From: Pedobacter sp. PACM 27299
GTDB lineage: Bacteria; Bacteroidota; Bacteroidia; Sphingobacteriales; Sphingobacteriaceae
Reading direction: 5' to 3'
Length of the DNA stretch: 64,000 nt
Assembly (NCBI RefSeq): GCF_001412655.1
Contig: NZ_CP012996.1
Coordinates: 5,766,001-5,830,000 of the forward strand
The notes below the pieces were generated by a model. It was not told where the DNA came from and searched no databases. It saw nothing but the letters and a program-made list of their open reading frames with translations. Positions 8,745 through 18,775 of this stretch are shown here, in pieces (positions within the stretch are counted from its first letter, which is position 1; each line of letters starts with the position of its first letter). Both the position numbers and the translations under genes were made by a program.

Positions 8745-9588
8745 CCGCTTTTCTATTTCTTTTACGATATTGCTTAAACGCGATAAAGGCGACAGCAGCT
8801 ACCAGAATCAACATCCATAAGTTGGCCAGGATCAGTAAGAATTCCATAAAAATCACCCATCCATTTTGGATATTCAGTCCCAGTCTTCTAAAAAACGAAG
8901 GGCGGTAATCTGATAAATTATCATTGCCAACTACCAATTTCTTTACGGTATTGTCCTGATAAAAAGCAAGCGTGATGTCACTGTATTTCACACGGTCATT
9001 GATCCGCATATTCTCCAATTTCTGATCTACATAGGAATCCTTTAATGTTAATGCGGTTTCCACATTATTGCTTTTCTTGTTGGCGTGTTTATTCAATTGG
9101 CCAACGGCCGCTATCCGATTCTGATTTTTCAATTGATTGGATAGATAAGAAAGACTCAGGTCATCAAACTTCATCGATTGCTGGTCTACAAACACGGCCA
9201 TTCCCGCTACCTTATTTGTAAATTCGTCTAATTTATCTGCGGGAACTTTGGCGACAATCGAGCCTTCTGTACGGTAAGAAGTCAGCTCCAACAAAGAATC
9301 TGTAGAATAACGCACTTTCTCCGACTGGTATACATCACTATGGATGGAGAATTCTGCAAGTGTTCCGCCTTCGGCCTTAATCAGGTTTCCGAGTTTTTCT
9401 TTTGTTTGCTGTACATCTTTCACGCGGAAGCGCATATCGGCAGTTTTGATAATTTTTGCTGCGGAAGAACTATCTGAGATCATCAGTTCATTGGAAGTGG
9501 CATCAGCACTGGGTTCATGAAACTTTTTCTCTTGGCTACAGGCTGCAAATAAGAGCGCTGCAAGGCCATAAACTAAATATCTTTTCAT
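8737..9588 (-). CDS. DUF4349 domain-containing lipoprotein
   Basis: 283 residues. The signal peptide ends in a lipobox (LFAAC, Cys about residue 17), followed by a linker, the DUF4349 domain starting around IKTADMRFRVKDV with a putative helical hairpin in the middle (SYLSNQLKNQNRI onward), and a single C-terminal membrane helix (about 247-271) with a basic tail. The arrangement suggests an envelope protein anchored at both ends. Function is not known for this family. The 3' end overlaps that of ruvC on the other strand. Confidence 0.85.
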   Translation of the reverse strand: MKRYLVYGLAALLFAACSQEKKFHEPSADATSNELMISDSSSAAKIIKTADMRFRVKDVQQTKEKLGNLIKAEGGTLAEFSIHSDVYQSEKVRYSTDSLLELTSYRTEGSIVAKVPADKLDEFTNKVAGMAVFVDQQSMKFDDLSLSYLSNQLKNQNRIAAVGQLNKHANKKSNNVETALTLKDSYVDQKLENMRINDRVKYSDITLAFYQDNTVKKLVVGNDNLSDYRPSFFRRLGLNIQNGWVIFMEFLLILANLWMLILVAAVAFIAFKQYRKRNRKAAI

Positions 9589-9678
9589 AGGAGTTTAATT
9601 AAGTTACTGCTGTTAATACAGCGCAGCAGATAAGGTAACCTATGAAAGGCAGCCCGTCATCAAAATGTGACCCATAAA

Positions 9679-9712
9679 AAAATCCTCAGCAACCGGAGTT
9701 ACTGAGGATTTT
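9679..9712 (-). terminator. Hairpin terminator after the small membrane protein gene
   Basis: An 11-pair stem (AAAATCCTCAG with CTGAGGATTTT) around a 12-base loop, 20 bases beyond the stop of the 9733-9948 gene. On the minus strand it is followed by a T-rich stretch (complement of CCCATAAAAA), as expected for intrinsic termination. Confidence 0.7.
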
Positions 9713-9732
9713 CAGAAATGCACCTTAAATAA

Positions 9733-9948
9733 TTAAGCTGCTAATATTTTGAATACGCCTTTACAAGCGATGAATGCACCGATAAACAAGATCGCCCAAG
9801 ATACCAATGATAAGGCCATTGAATCGCCAGCAAAACGCAAATAAACGCCTACAATGCTAATTACAATTCCTACAGCCATTAATTTATAGATGGATGTCTC
9901 ATTAGCTCTTTTCATGCTAGGAGTATTGTGTATTGGTCTTTGTTCCAT
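9733..9948 (-). CDS. Small two-helix membrane protein, unknown function
   Basis: 71 residues if started at the ATG at 9948 (MEQRPIHNTPSM). A longer frame exists upstream, but its extra 24 residues are unlike a real N-terminus and would include the promoter-like box at 9968-9975, so I chose the internal ATG. After a polar N-terminus there are two hydrophobic helices, at about 23-40 and 47-69. Similar small proteins are common in Sphingobacteriaceae. I do not recognise a function. It has its own promoter-like box and terminator, so it is probably a single transcription unit. Confidence 0.7.
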   Translation of the reverse strand: MEQRPIHNTPSMKRANETSIYKLMAVGIVISIVGVYLRFAGDSMALSLVSWAILFIGAFIACKGVFKILAA

Positions 9949-9967
9949 AGTGTTTCTATTTATGCCA

Positions 9968-9975
9968 CAAAAATA
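9968..9975 (-). promoter_or_regulatory. Putative -7 box for the small membrane protein gene
   Basis: TATTTTTG on the minus strand, a perfect TAnnTTTG, 19 bases before the ATG at 9948. Confidence 0.45.
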
Positions 9976-10052
9976 ATATTTATTATACAAAAAGTGGTAT
10001 AACATCCGGATAAATTTCAATCTCTCCTAAAACGTAACCAATCTAAACAAAA

Positions 10053-10082
10053 AAAGCCCTTATCCGTGTGGATAAGGGCTTT
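10053..10082 (-). terminator. Terminator of the ATP synthase operon
   Basis: A 13-pair perfect stem (AAAGCCCTTATCC with GGATAAGGGCTTT) and four-base loop, 20 bases after the atpG stop. On the minus strand it runs into a TTTTTTTGTTT tract, the usual intrinsic terminator form. Confidence 0.88.
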
Positions 10083-10101
10083 AATAGATTTAAATGGAGG
10101 A

Positions 10102-10986
10102 CTACCCGTTTAATGCTGCTGCACCACTTACAATCTCTGTAAGCTCTGTAGTAATCGCTGCCTGACGTGCCTGATTGTAAGAAAGTTTTAACGCTTTAAT
10201 TAAATCACCAGCATTTTCAGTTGCTTTATCCATTGAAGTCATACGGGCACCATGCTCAGAAGCATGAGAGTCCAATACTGCTTTGTATACTTGAGTTTTG
10301 ATCGATTTAGGGATCAGCTGCGATACAATTTCCTCCTGAGAAGGCTCCATGATATAGTCTACTGCATGAGCAGCGGCTGCACCTTCGGCAATTTCAGTTT
10401 TAGGAAGTGGCAATAACTGCTCAGTAGTTAAGATCTGAACGGCCGCATTTTTAAACCTGTTGTATACTAGCTCTACTTTATCAAAATCGCCTTTTTCAAA
10501 GCCTGCCATGATCGCATTGGTGATCTTGGTTACATTTTCAAAAGTAAGCGCAGCATATACTTCATTATTATTTCCAATAACATTGTATCCACGTTTCTCA
10601 TAGAAATCATGTGCTTTCTTACCGATAGCGACGATACTTACATTACCTTTTTTGTATTGTTCGCTATATTTTTCCGAGATTAAATTGTTGGTTTCTTTAA
10701 TCACATTCATGTTAAAGGCACCAGCTAAACCACGGTTAGAAGAAACCACTACAATCAATACCTTATTTGGTTCACGTTCCTGAATAAACGGAGACGATGA
10801 TCCTTCTAAGCTCGCTGAAAGATTTCCTAGGATTTCTTTCAACTTTGTAGCATACGGACGTAGCTGAACAATCGCATTGGTCGCACGCTTCAACTTCGCA
10901 GCCGAAACCATTTTCATGGCCTTGGTGATCTGCTGTGTAGATTGCACCGATGATATACGAATTCTTACTTCTTTTAAATTAGCCAT
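10102..10986 (-). CDS. atpG: ATP synthase F1 gamma subunit
   Basis: 294 residues. The gamma subunit is the central rotor shaft of F1. Both ends that form the coiled coil are typical: MANLKEVRIRISSVQSTQQITKAMKMV at the start (given here in part: RIRISSVQSTQQITKAMKM) and ARMTSMDKATENAGDLIKAL with SYNQARQAAITTELTEIV at the end, plus VSSNRGLAGAFN in the Rossmann-like part. Last gene of the operon, 28 bases after atpA, and followed by a strong terminator. Confidence 0.98.
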   Translation of the reverse strand: MANLKEVRIRISSVQSTQQITKAMKMVSAAKLKRATNAIVQLRPYATKLKEILGNLSASLEGSSSPFIQEREPNKVLIVVVSSNRGLAGAFNMNVIKETNNLISEKYSEQYKKGNVSIVAIGKKAHDFYEKRGYNVIGNNNEVYAALTFENVTKITNAIMAGFEKGDFDKVELVYNRFKNAAVQILTTEQLLPLPKTEIAEGAAAAHAVDYIMEPSQEEIVSQLIPKSIKTQVYKAVLDSHASEHGARMTSMDKATENAGDLIKALKLSYNQARQAAITTELTEIVSGAAALNG

Positions 10987-11014
10987 TCTTTTTTATTCTT
11001 CAGTCAAGAGTAAT

Positions 11015-12589
11015 TTAGTATTTGCTGGAAAGCTCTTTTGCTACAGTTTCCAATACTCCGGTAATTGCATCATCAAATTTACCAGCTTTTAAAGCTTTCA
11101 AAGTATCTGGATGACGTAATTCCAATTGTTGTAAGTACTCAGCTTCAAATTCCTTTACTTTATTGATAGGAACTGAACGCATTAAGTTTTTAGTACCAAT
11201 GTAAATGATCGCTACTTGTTTCTCTACTGTTACTGGAGAGAACTGACCTTGTTTAAGGATTTCCACGTTACGTGAACCTTTATCAAGTACAGATTTAGTA
11301 GCTGCATCTAAGTCAGAACCGAATTTAGAGAAAGCCTCTAACTCACGGTATTGAGCCTGGTCTAATTTCAAAGTACCAGCAACTTTTTTCATTGATTTGA
11401 TCTGTGCATTACCACCTACACGTGATACCGAGATACCTACGTTAATAGCTGGACGAATACCTGCGTTGAACAAGTTAGTTTCTAAGAAGATCTGTCCATC
11501 AGTAATCGAAATTACGTTTGTAGGAATATAAGCAGAAACGTCACCAGCTTGAGTTTCGATAATTGGAAGTGCAGTTAATGAACCACCACCTTTAACGATA
11601 CCTTTCAATGATTCAGGAAGGTCATTCATTGCTTGTGCGATCTCATCATTTGAGTTGATCTTAGCAGCACGCTCTAACAAACGACTGTGAAGGTAGAACA
11701 CGTCACCAGGATAAGCCTCACGGCCCGGTGGACGACGAAGTAATAAAGATACCTCACGGTAAGCTACTGCTTGTTTAGACAAATCATCATAAACGATCAA
11801 TGCTGGTCTACCTGTATCACGGAAAAATTCACCGATCGCAGCACCAGAGAAAGGTGCGTAAAACTGCAATGGAGCAGGTTCAGCAGCCGAAGCAGCAACA
11901 ACAACTGTGTAAGCCATTGCACCGTTTTCTTCTAAGGTACGTACTACGTTTGCTACAGTACTTGCTTTTTGACCACAAGCTACATATATACAGTAAACAG
12001 GGTTACCTGCTTCATAAAATTCTTTTTGGTTGATGATAGTATCGATACAAACCGCAGTTTTACCAATCTGACGGTCACCAATAACCAACTCACGTTGACC
12101 ACGACCGATTGGAATCATACCATCAATCGCTTTGATACCTGTTTGTAAAGGTTCTGTAACTGGCTGACGGTAGATTACACCTGGAGCTTTACGCTCGATA
12201 GGCATTTCATACGTCTGTCCAACGATTGGTCCTTTACCATCGATTGGCTCACCCATCGTGTTAACTACACGACCTAACATACCTTCACCAACTTTAATAG
12301 AGGCAATTTTCTTAGTACGTTTAATCGTATCACCTTCTTTGATCGTGTCAGATGGGCCTAATAAAACCACACCAACATTATCTTCTTCAAGGTTCAAAAC
12401 AATACCTTGTAAGCCGTTTTCAAATTCAACTAACTCACCGGATTGAACTTTAGTTAAACCATAAACACGGGCAATACCATCACCCACCTGCAATACGGTA
12501 CCAACTTCTTCAAGTTCTGCTTCTGATTTAAAGCCCGCCAATTGTTGCCTGATAATTGCCGATACTTCGTCTGGTCTTACCTCTACCAT
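11015..12589 (-). CDS. atpA: ATP synthase F1 alpha subunit
   Basis: 524 residues, slightly longer than the E. coli subunit. Non-catalytic nucleotide-binding subunit of F1. The P-loop [10 protein letters not shown] is visible, followed by the CIYVACGQK block, [40 protein letters not shown] and [10 protein letters not shown], with the arginine finger region [12 protein letters not shown]. It lies between atpH and atpG. The catalytic beta subunit gene is not in this operon. Confidence 0.99.
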   Translation of the reverse strand: MVEVRPDEVSAIIRQQLAGFKSEAELEEVGTVLQVGDGIARVYGLTKVQSGELVEFENGLQGIVLNLEEDNVGVVLLGPSDTIKEGDTIKRTKKIASIKVGEGMLGRVVNTMGEPIDGKGPIVGQTYEMPIERKAPGVIYRQPVTEPLQTGIKAIDGMIPIGRGQRELVIGDRQIGKTAVCIDTIINQKEFYEAGNPVYCIYVACGQKASTVANVVRTLEENGAMAYTVVVAASAAEPAPLQFYAPFSGAAIGEFFRDTGRPALIVYDDLSKQAVAYREVSLLLRRPPGREAYPGDVFYLHSRLLERAAKINSNDEIAQAMNDLPESLKGIVKGGGSLTALPIIETQAGDVSAYIPTNVISITDGQIFLETNLFNAGIRPAINVGISVSRVGGNAQIKSMKKVAGTLKLDQAQYRELEAFSKFGSDLDAATKSVLDKGSRNVEILKQGQFSPVTVEKQVAIIYIGTKNLMRSVPINKVKEFEAEYLQQLELRHPDTLKALKAGKFDDAITGVLETVAKELSSKY

Positions 12590-12641
12590 AATTTTATATT
12601 ATTTCTTAGTATATGTTATCTTCTTATTTTAAATACTCAAG

Positions 12642-13190
12642 TTAAACAATCCCTTGAGCAAATTCTTTTTTAAGTTTATTCAAACCGTTGGCGATACTCG
12701 CATCAAATTGCTTGTCTCCAACTTTCAAAATAAATCCGCCAATCAGTTTGTCATTAACTTTTTCTTTAATCACCACTTCATTAGCGCCTACTTCTTTTTT
12801 CACTAAAGCTACGATCTCTGTCCTGTTTGCATCAGTCAGCTCGATTGCCGAAGTTACTTCAGCAGTCACAATTCCTTTAATGGCATTGTATTGCTGAATA
12901 AAAGATTTTGCCATTCCGAATAAAATCGCTGAACGTCCTTTGCTCACTACCAGTTTAAAGAAAGCTTTGGTTACCACATTTACTTTGGCGCCAAAAATAT
13001 CTTCTAAAATCCCGGCTTTCTTGTCCAAAGGAACGATAGGGTTATTAAGGATAGCTTCCAATTCTGGATTCTGATCAATCACCTGATCTAAAAGCACCAT
13101 ATCATTCTTGATTTCTTCCAAAGAGTTTTGCTCCTGTGCAAGGTCAATCATTGATTTGGCGTATCTCGATGCTGCTTTATTTTCTAACAT
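12642..13190 (-). CDS. atpH: ATP synthase F1 delta subunit
   Basis: 182 residues, normal for the delta/OSCP family. It joins the peripheral stalk to the top of F1. Typical pieces are ASRYAKSMIDLAQEQ at the N-terminus, the helical-domain NPIVPLDKKAGIL segment, and the C-terminal VTAEVTSAIELTDANR ... GGFILKVGDKQFDASI beta region. 31 bases after atpF and 52 before atpA. Confidence 0.97.
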   Translation of the reverse strand: MLENKAASRYAKSMIDLAQEQNSLEEIKNDMVLLDQVIDQNPELEAILNNPIVPLDKKAGILEDIFGAKVNVVTKAFFKLVVSKGRSAILFGMAKSFIQQYNAIKGIVTAEVTSAIELTDANRTEIVALVKKEVGANEVVIKEKVNDKLIGGFILKVGDKQFDASIANGLNKLKKEFAQGIV

Positions 13191-13221
13191 TTTTATCTAA
13201 TTTGGCTAAATAAACTACTGA

Positions 13222-13716
13222 TTAGTTTAATTCAACATCTTTTAAAAGATTAGCAACTAAATCCTGTTGAGTAGCTTTGTCTTGCAATTGATTGCGCAAT
13301 ACACGCTCTGCGATATCTAATGATAAAGAAGAAACCTGGTGCTTCAATTCTGCCAATGCAGCTTTCTTTGAGTTCTCAATTTCAATCTTAGCTTTCTCAA
13401 TTAATTTAGCACCTTCAGTCTGTGCAGCAGTTTTTGCTTCATTAATGATGCTATCCTTAAGCGTTTTTGCTTCTTTCAAGATCAAATCACGTTCCGCACG
13501 CGCAGATTTCATTAACTCTTCATTTTGAGAAGTCAAACGAGCCATCTCTTGTTTTGCTAATTCAGCTTTGCTCAATGCTTCGTCAATCGATTTTTCGCGT
13601 TCTTTAATTGCGGCTAGAATAGGTTTCCAGGCAAACTTTGCCAATAGGAACATTAGCAATAAGAAAGCAATGGATTGAAAGATAACTAGGCCGAATTCAG
13701 GTAATAATAATTCCAT
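13222..13716 (-). CDS. atpF: ATP synthase Fo b subunit
   Basis: 164 residues: one N-terminal membrane helix (about 7-27) followed by a long charged helix rich in Ala, Glu and Lys (REKSIDEALSKAELAKQEM onward) that forms the peripheral stalk dimer. Family signature FAWKPILAAIKEREKSI is present. Single b gene; no b' paralogue in the operon. Confidence 0.97.
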   Translation of the reverse strand: MELLLPEFGLVIFQSIAFLLLMFLLAKFAWKPILAAIKEREKSIDEALSKAELAKQEMARLTSQNEELMKSARAERDLILKEAKTLKDSIINEAKTAAQTEGAKLIEKAKIEIENSKKAALAELKHQVSSLSLDIAERVLRNQLQDKATQQDLVANLLKDVELN

Positions 13717-13793
13717 CTGTATATGTATAAAATATTTTGTTCTTTTTTAACAATAAATGGTACCAGATATCGCTATCTGGCACCGTTTAATTT

Positions 13794-14027
<234 letters not shown>

Positions 14028-14043
14028 TTAAAAATTATTCTAA

Positions 14044-15198
14044 TTAGTGGTGATCATCAATTGCCATTCCGATAAACAGGGCAGACAGGATCGTAAAAAT
14101 AAAGGCCTGAATAAATGCAACCAGTAACTCGATTCCGCCGATAAATACAGCGAAGGCGATAGAGATTGGTGCAATGTATAAGCTGTTAAACACAAACACA
14201 AGGCAGATCAATGACAACACCAAGATGTGTCCTGCAGTAATGTTAGCAAACAAACGAATCATCAGGGCGATAGGCTTGGTGAAAATACCGAACAACTCTA
14301 CCGGAACCATTACGATGTACATCCACCATGGTACATCTGGCATAAAGATGTGTTTCCAGTAATATTTATTACCGTTAAACACCGTTAGGCAGAACGTAGC
14401 CAGTGCAAGGATCATCGTTACAGCGATGTTACCAGTTAAATTGGCACCACCAGGTAAGAATGGAACTAAGCCCAACATGTTGTTAAACCAGATAAAGAAA
14501 AACACGGTTAATAAGTACGGCATAAAGCGCTCGTATTTATGACCTAAGTTTGGAATAGCGATATCATCACGTACAAACAAGATGATTGGCTCCATCCAGG
14601 ACTGGATTCCTTTTGGTGATTTACCCTTGTTTGTTCTATATCCTTTAGCTACGTTCAGGAACACAACCAATAGGATGATAATAGAAATAAACAAGGTCAC
14701 TACATTTTTGGTAATTGACAAGTCCAGCGGGCGGGCATTTGTGGCATGATGCTTCTCATCTAAATTTACAAACTGACCGTGCTCATTCGCAACGTCAGAT
14801 GCATAATAGATTTTCTCGTGCATCTTCACAAAGCGTTGTCCATTTCGTTCTACAACTACTTTAGCTTCATCATCGCGAACAACTTTTCCGTCCTCCAGCG
14901 TGGTGAAATCAGCAGAACTGAAGTTTACAACACCAGCTTTGGTGTACAAAATTACCGGAAGGTCGATATAGGTATGTCCGATTACATGCCAGCTATGCGA
15001 ATCCGCAATGTGGTGTAGTGCAAACTTACCAATGTCAAACTTTTTCTCAGCTGCCGGCTGGGCATGAGAACCTTCTGTTACTTGTGCTGTGTCAACCTGT
15101 GCGAAAGCCGCAGGCGTAACAGAAAAAAACGCTAAAAACAGCGTAAAAACAACAATTAACCTCTTCACTTTAAACTCAAAAACGTGGCTACAATCCAT
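14044..15198 (-). CDS. atpB: ATP synthase Fo a subunit with N-terminal extension
   Basis: 384 residues, over 100 longer than E. coli subunit a. An N-terminal hydrophobic signal-like segment ending in AAFA (about residue 31) is followed by about 120 residues of soluble sequence (GKFALHHIADSHSWHVIGHTY). The membrane core starts near 160 and contains the essential arginine in IRLFANITAGHI. Extended subunit a is usual in Bacteroidota. The ATG at 15198 puts ten residues before the signal-like stretch; GTG at residue 11 is a possible alternative start. Confidence 0.96.
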   Translation of the reverse strand: MDCSHVFEFKVKRLIVVFTLFLAFFSVTPAAFAQVDTAQVTEGSHAQPAAEKKFDIGKFALHHIADSHSWHVIGHTYIDLPVILYTKAGVVNFSSADFTTLEDGKVVRDDEAKVVVERNGQRFVKMHEKIYYASDVANEHGQFVNLDEKHHATNARPLDLSITKNVVTLFISIIILLVVFLNVAKGYRTNKGKSPKGIQSWMEPIILFVRDDIAIPNLGHKYERFMPYLLTVFFFIWFNNMLGLVPFLPGGANLTGNIAVTMILALATFCLTVFNGNKYYWKHIFMPDVPWWMYIVMVPVELFGIFTKPIALMIRLFANITAGHILVLSLICLVFVFNSLYIAPISIAFAVFIGGIELLVAFIQAFIFTILSALFIGMAIDDHH

Positions 15199-15212
15199 TT
15201 ACTCGCAGATTT

Positions 15213-15602
15213 TTACTTTTTATTTTGGTGGCGCAAGTTACGTAACAAACAGTATATTTCAAAGAGGCTGAACAATAAATATAAAGAAAAAAAGTTCAGC
15301 ACGAAAACAAACCCGTTTTCCTTGCTTTTAAGGCTGTAAATCAGTACAAAAGCCATGGCGAAAATCATCTTCAATGCAATTGACCCCATTATGGCCATGA
15401 CACCAACGTCGGGATTGCGTTTTAAGCCCAAATCTGCCACCCCATAAGCGATGTAAGTAATGCCGGCTAAAAAGCAAAACACCAGCCAGAATTTAGGTAC
15501 TAAGATCAACTGACCTGGAAATAGAGAAGGAAGGGCATATGCGATGCCGCCGAGAACGGCGCAAAACGCTAAATAATAAAAGGTAAACCGGGTTAAACTC
15601 AA
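15213..15602 (-). CDS. Four-helix membrane protein of the atp operon (AtpI-like)
   Basis: 129 residues with four predicted membrane helices (about 6-25, 34-54, 66-88, 97-117) and a basic C-terminus. Position between atpZ and atpB is where atpI-type genes stand, and the topology fits AtpI, which helps c-ring assembly, but the sequence is too divergent to name by eye. Only TTG at 15600-15602 is available as a start. Probably co-transcribed with the operon. Confidence 0.65.
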   Translation of the reverse strand: MSLTRFTFYYLAFCAVLGGIAYALPSLFPGQLILVPKFWLVFCFLAGITYIAYGVADLGLKRNPDVGVMAIMGSIALKMIFAMAFVLIYSLKSKENGFVFVLNFFSLYLLFSLFEIYCLLRNLRHQNKK

Positions 15603-15653
15603 ATCAGTATCTATTTTTTTACAAAAATAGGAATTTACAACGGTTTTAAATAA

Positions 15654-15875
15654 TCAGTTTGAGTTTTTATTCAGTTGTTTTACAACCTGATACAAGGACA
15701 CTACTACTCCTAAAAGTCCTAAAATCGCTGCATATATCGGCTGCTTACTGTGTTGATATTCATCAATTTTATAGCCTGCAAACGCAAAAAGACCGATTGT
15801 GGCCAGCATTTGAAAACTAATAGCAGAATACTTCGCGAAATTATTCATGTTCTTTTTCTCTTCGTTTGGCTCCAT
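15654..15875 (-). CDS. atpZ: AtpZ/AtpI family small membrane protein
   Basis: 73 residues from the ATG at 15875 (MEPNEEKKN); the frame opens earlier at a TTG that I reject. Two helices (about 16-35 and 45-63) around the polar loop GYKIDEYQHSKQPI match the AtpZ/AtpI family, with the conserved GYKID motif after helix 1. These proteins promote magnesium or calcium supply or c-ring assembly for the ATP synthase. First gene of the operon. Confidence 0.8.
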   Translation of the reverse strand: MEPNEEKKNMNNFAKYSAISFQMLATIGLFAFAGYKIDEYQHSKQPIYAAILGLLGVVVSLYQVVKQLNKNSN

Positions 15876-15986
15876 AAGATTAAAAATCTCCTGCAAATAA
15901 AAACTAAATTGTTAAGAACTTATGGCTGAATAAAATACTTTTGTATATATTTTGTTGTTTATAAGCTTTAACTCAACCTATCTTTT

Positions 15987-18773
15987 TTGGAAAATTACGC
16001 AATCAACTCTCTAAAGGTAACGCTAGTTATCTTCTCTTCCTGCCTTCTTTACGCATGCAGTACCAATAAGGATACTGCCGCGAGCAGGGCGATGCAAAAC
16101 CTGACTTCCCGATATAACTATATATACAATGCCAATGTGATCCTCAGCCAGCATCAGGAGGAACTCGCAGAAAGTTATGCAGACAACTATGATGAGGTAC
16201 TGCCCGTCTATATCAACCCGGAAGCCTATGATATTTATAATGACCAGGCTGGCAGCAGCATGCCAGACATGGAGGAAATCATCAAGAAGGCCCGTGTCCT
16301 CCTCCTGGAGAAAACCTATGGCAACTATCAGGACGATGCCTACCTCCTGCTCGGAAAAGCCAACTTCTATAAAGGCAACTACTTTAATGCCGAAGAGTAC
16401 TTTGATTATACCGCCAAAACCTATCCTAATCTTACAAAAAGCCGTGTCCAGGCCTTAGATTGGAAAGCAAGAAGTTTAATGCAGCTGGGTAAATACAGTG
16501 AGGCGGCAAAAGTACTGGACACCTTATCCAACACAATTTCGGGCTTAAAAAGTCATAAAGCAGAACCATTAGCCACTATTGCCCAAATTTATATCCACCA
16601 GCGCATGGCCGCAGATGCGATTGAAGTATTGCAGCAGGCGATCCAGGCCGGTCCATCCAAGCCACAGCGCATCAGATGGAACTATATCCTGGCACAGCTG
16701 TATGAAAAGCAGGAAAATTATAATGAAGCTTTGCGTTATTACCGGAAAGTGGAAAAAAGTAATGCCCCTTTTGAAATGTACTTTAACGCCAACTTAAACC
16801 GTATTAAACTCACTGCCTTCCTGAGTGGCGTAACCATCAATAAACAGCAGCAGCTGATGGCGATGCTTAAAGACGATAAAAACGAGGATTACCACGATCA
16901 AATTTATTACCAGGTGGCAGAAAGTTATGCCAGAGATCAGCATTATACAGAAGCCGATAAATACTACAAACTATCGGTTCGCAACAGCACAAAAAATATG
17001 TATCAGAAAGGGCTCTCCTACCTAAAGATTGCCGATCTGAATTTCAAGCATTTTCATGATTACCTCAATGCCAAGTTATATTACGACAGTACGGCAAACA
17101 CTTTACCTAAAACATATCCGGATTATGAGCAGATCGTTAAGAAAAATCAAAACCTGCAATACCTGACCGACCGTTATGAGCTGATTTCCCTGCAGGATAC
17201 CTTGCAATCGCTGGCCAAGTTACCGGAAACGGAACGTTTGGCAAAACTGCGCTTAGTATTGAACCCAGTGGTTCAGCCAGAAAAAACCGCAAACATTGTG
17301 AATAACATTCCGGTAAACAATTTCCCAACCGGAAATAATGTCCGACAGAAAACACCGGTATCCAGTAATTTTTACTTCGCCAACCCCACTGCCATCAGCA
17401 CCGGTTTTAACGATTTTAAAAAGAAATGGGGCAACCGTAAACTGGAACTCAACTGGCGTCAGAGCATCAAATCTTCGGCCCAGGAAACCAATCAGGACAT
17501 CACTAAAAACTACGCCACTAATAATGCGGTAGTCAACCCAGACCATATCGGTCAGGCTTTACCAGATTCCGCCTCCAGAATGAAAGCATTGCTGGCCGAC
17601 ATTCCCAGCAGCCCGGAACTATTGGCAAAATCTAATCAGAAAATAATAGAAGCTTATTATGAGATCGCCAATTTCTACCTTCAAGAACTCAACAGCCCTA
17701 AAGAAGCTGCAGAAGTGTATGAAATTTTACTCAAACGCTTCCCTAAAAATGACCGTCTGGCCTCTATCAATTACGGCCTTTTCTTAGCCAATAAAGCCAT
17801 AGATCCAACTAAAGCGGAGGTCTATAAGCAAATTGTATTGAGAGACTTTGCCAGTTCATCCTATGCAAAAACCATCCTTGATCCTTCTTTCTCGCTGAAA
17901 CAATCGGAAATGGAAGTACAGGTGAACAAACAGTACAATGACCTGTTTGACACCTATGAGAAAAAGGACTTTGCGAGCGTGATCCTAAAAGTAGATGAAG
18001 TGCTGCAAAACAATCCTGATAACTATTTAGCACCGCAATTTGCCTACTTAAAGGCCATCGCCATTGGCAGAACTGCTCATGTAGACCAATTGATCACTGC
18101 TTTTGAAAAGATTAAGGCCAGCTATCCCAATGATCAGCTGATCGTGCCATTGGTAAAAGAACACCTGGGTTATATCAGTCAGCATTTAGAAGAATTCAGG
18201 AAAAGAGCCATTGCTTTAGCTGATTTTGATGCCAATGAACCAAAATTCTTTGCGCAGCAATTCCCATCTAAAGAACCAGCCAAAGTTAACGCCCAAAACA
18301 CGGTTGCCCCGCAAAATCCAGTAGCCGCTCATCCTGTAAAAGAAGTGCCAGCAATAAAGGCCCCAACTGAAGAAAAACCTGCAACATCAGCCCCTGCAAC
18401 GAAAGCTGAAGGAATTTTTAACACTGCTGAATCTAAATTATATTATTACGTTGTACATGTGGCTGAGGGCTCTTTAACGCTTAGTTCTTCCCGTTTTGGC
18501 ATCGGTCAATTCAACCGTGGAAACTACGCAGAAAACAATCTCCGTCATCAATTGAAGGAATTTGACAATGATCAGCTTATATTTGTAGGAAACTTTGGTA
18601 CTTTCGACGACGCAAAAACGTATGCCGAGGGTATAAATCCACAGTTAAAACAGATCATGAAGGTCCCTGCAAACCTGTACAAAAGCTTTATCATCAGCAA
18701 AGAAAACTTTGATAAAATCAGTAGCAAGGACCTGTTGAACAAATACCTTGAATTTTATAAAAACAACTATTAA
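15987..18773 (+). CDS. sprE: TPR lipoprotein, PorW/SprE-like (type IX secretion)
   Basis: 928 residues. A signal peptide ends in lipobox LYAC (Cys24). The following segment, LTSRYNYIYNANVILSQHQ with YADNYDEVLPVYINPE, resembles the start of SprE/PorW, a lipoprotein needed for type IX secretion that connects outer and inner parts of the machine. Several tetratricopeptide repeats follow (for example YLLLGKANFYKGNYFNAEEYF), then a proline/alanine-rich linker (about 760-810) and a C-terminal SPOR-like domain (LYYYVVHVAEGS ... FVGNFGTFDDAKTYAEGI). The only start after the in-frame stop at 15969-15971 is TTG at 15987. Two bases separate it from the penicillin-binding protein gene. Confidence 0.75.
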   Translation: MENYAINSLKVTLVIFSSCLLYACSTNKDTAASRAMQNLTSRYNYIYNANVILSQHQEELAESYADNYDEVLPVYINPEAYDIYNDQAGSSMPDMEEIIKKARVLLLEKTYGNYQDDAYLLLGKANFYKGNYFNAEEYFDYTAKTYPNLTKSRVQALDWKARSLMQLGKYSEAAKVLDTLSNTISGLKSHKAEPLATIAQIYIHQRMAADAIEVLQQAIQAGPSKPQRIRWNYILAQLYEKQENYNEALRYYRKVEKSNAPFEMYFNANLNRIKLTAFLSGVTINKQQQLMAMLKDDKNEDYHDQIYYQVAESYARDQHYTEADKYYKLSVRNSTKNMYQKGLSYLKIADLNFKHFHDYLNAKLYYDSTANTLPKTYPDYEQIVKKNQNLQYLTDRYELISLQDTLQSLAKLPETERLAKLRLVLNPVVQPEKTANIVNNIPVNNFPTGNNVRQKTPVSSNFYFANPTAISTGFNDFKKKWGNRKLELNWRQSIKSSAQETNQDITKNYATNNAVVNPDHIGQALPDSASRMKALLADIPSSPELLAKSNQKIIEAYYEIANFYLQELNSPKEAAEVYEILLKRFPKNDRLASINYGLFLANKAIDPTKAEVYKQIVLRDFASSSYAKTILDPSFSLKQSEMEVQVNKQYNDLFDTYEKKDFASVILKVDEVLQNNPDNYLAPQFAYLKAIAIGRTAHVDQLITAFEKIKASYPNDQLIVPLVKEHLGYISQHLEEFRKRAIALADFDANEPKFFAQQFPSKEPAKVNAQNTVAPQNPVAAHPVKEVPAIKAPTEEKPATSAPATKAEGIFNTAESKLYYYVVHVAEGSLTLSSSRFGIGQFNRGNYAENNLRHQLKEFDNDQLIFVGNFGTFDDAKTYAEGINPQLKQIMKVPANLYKSFIISKENFDKISSKDLLNKYLEFYKNNY

Positions 18774-18775
18774 CA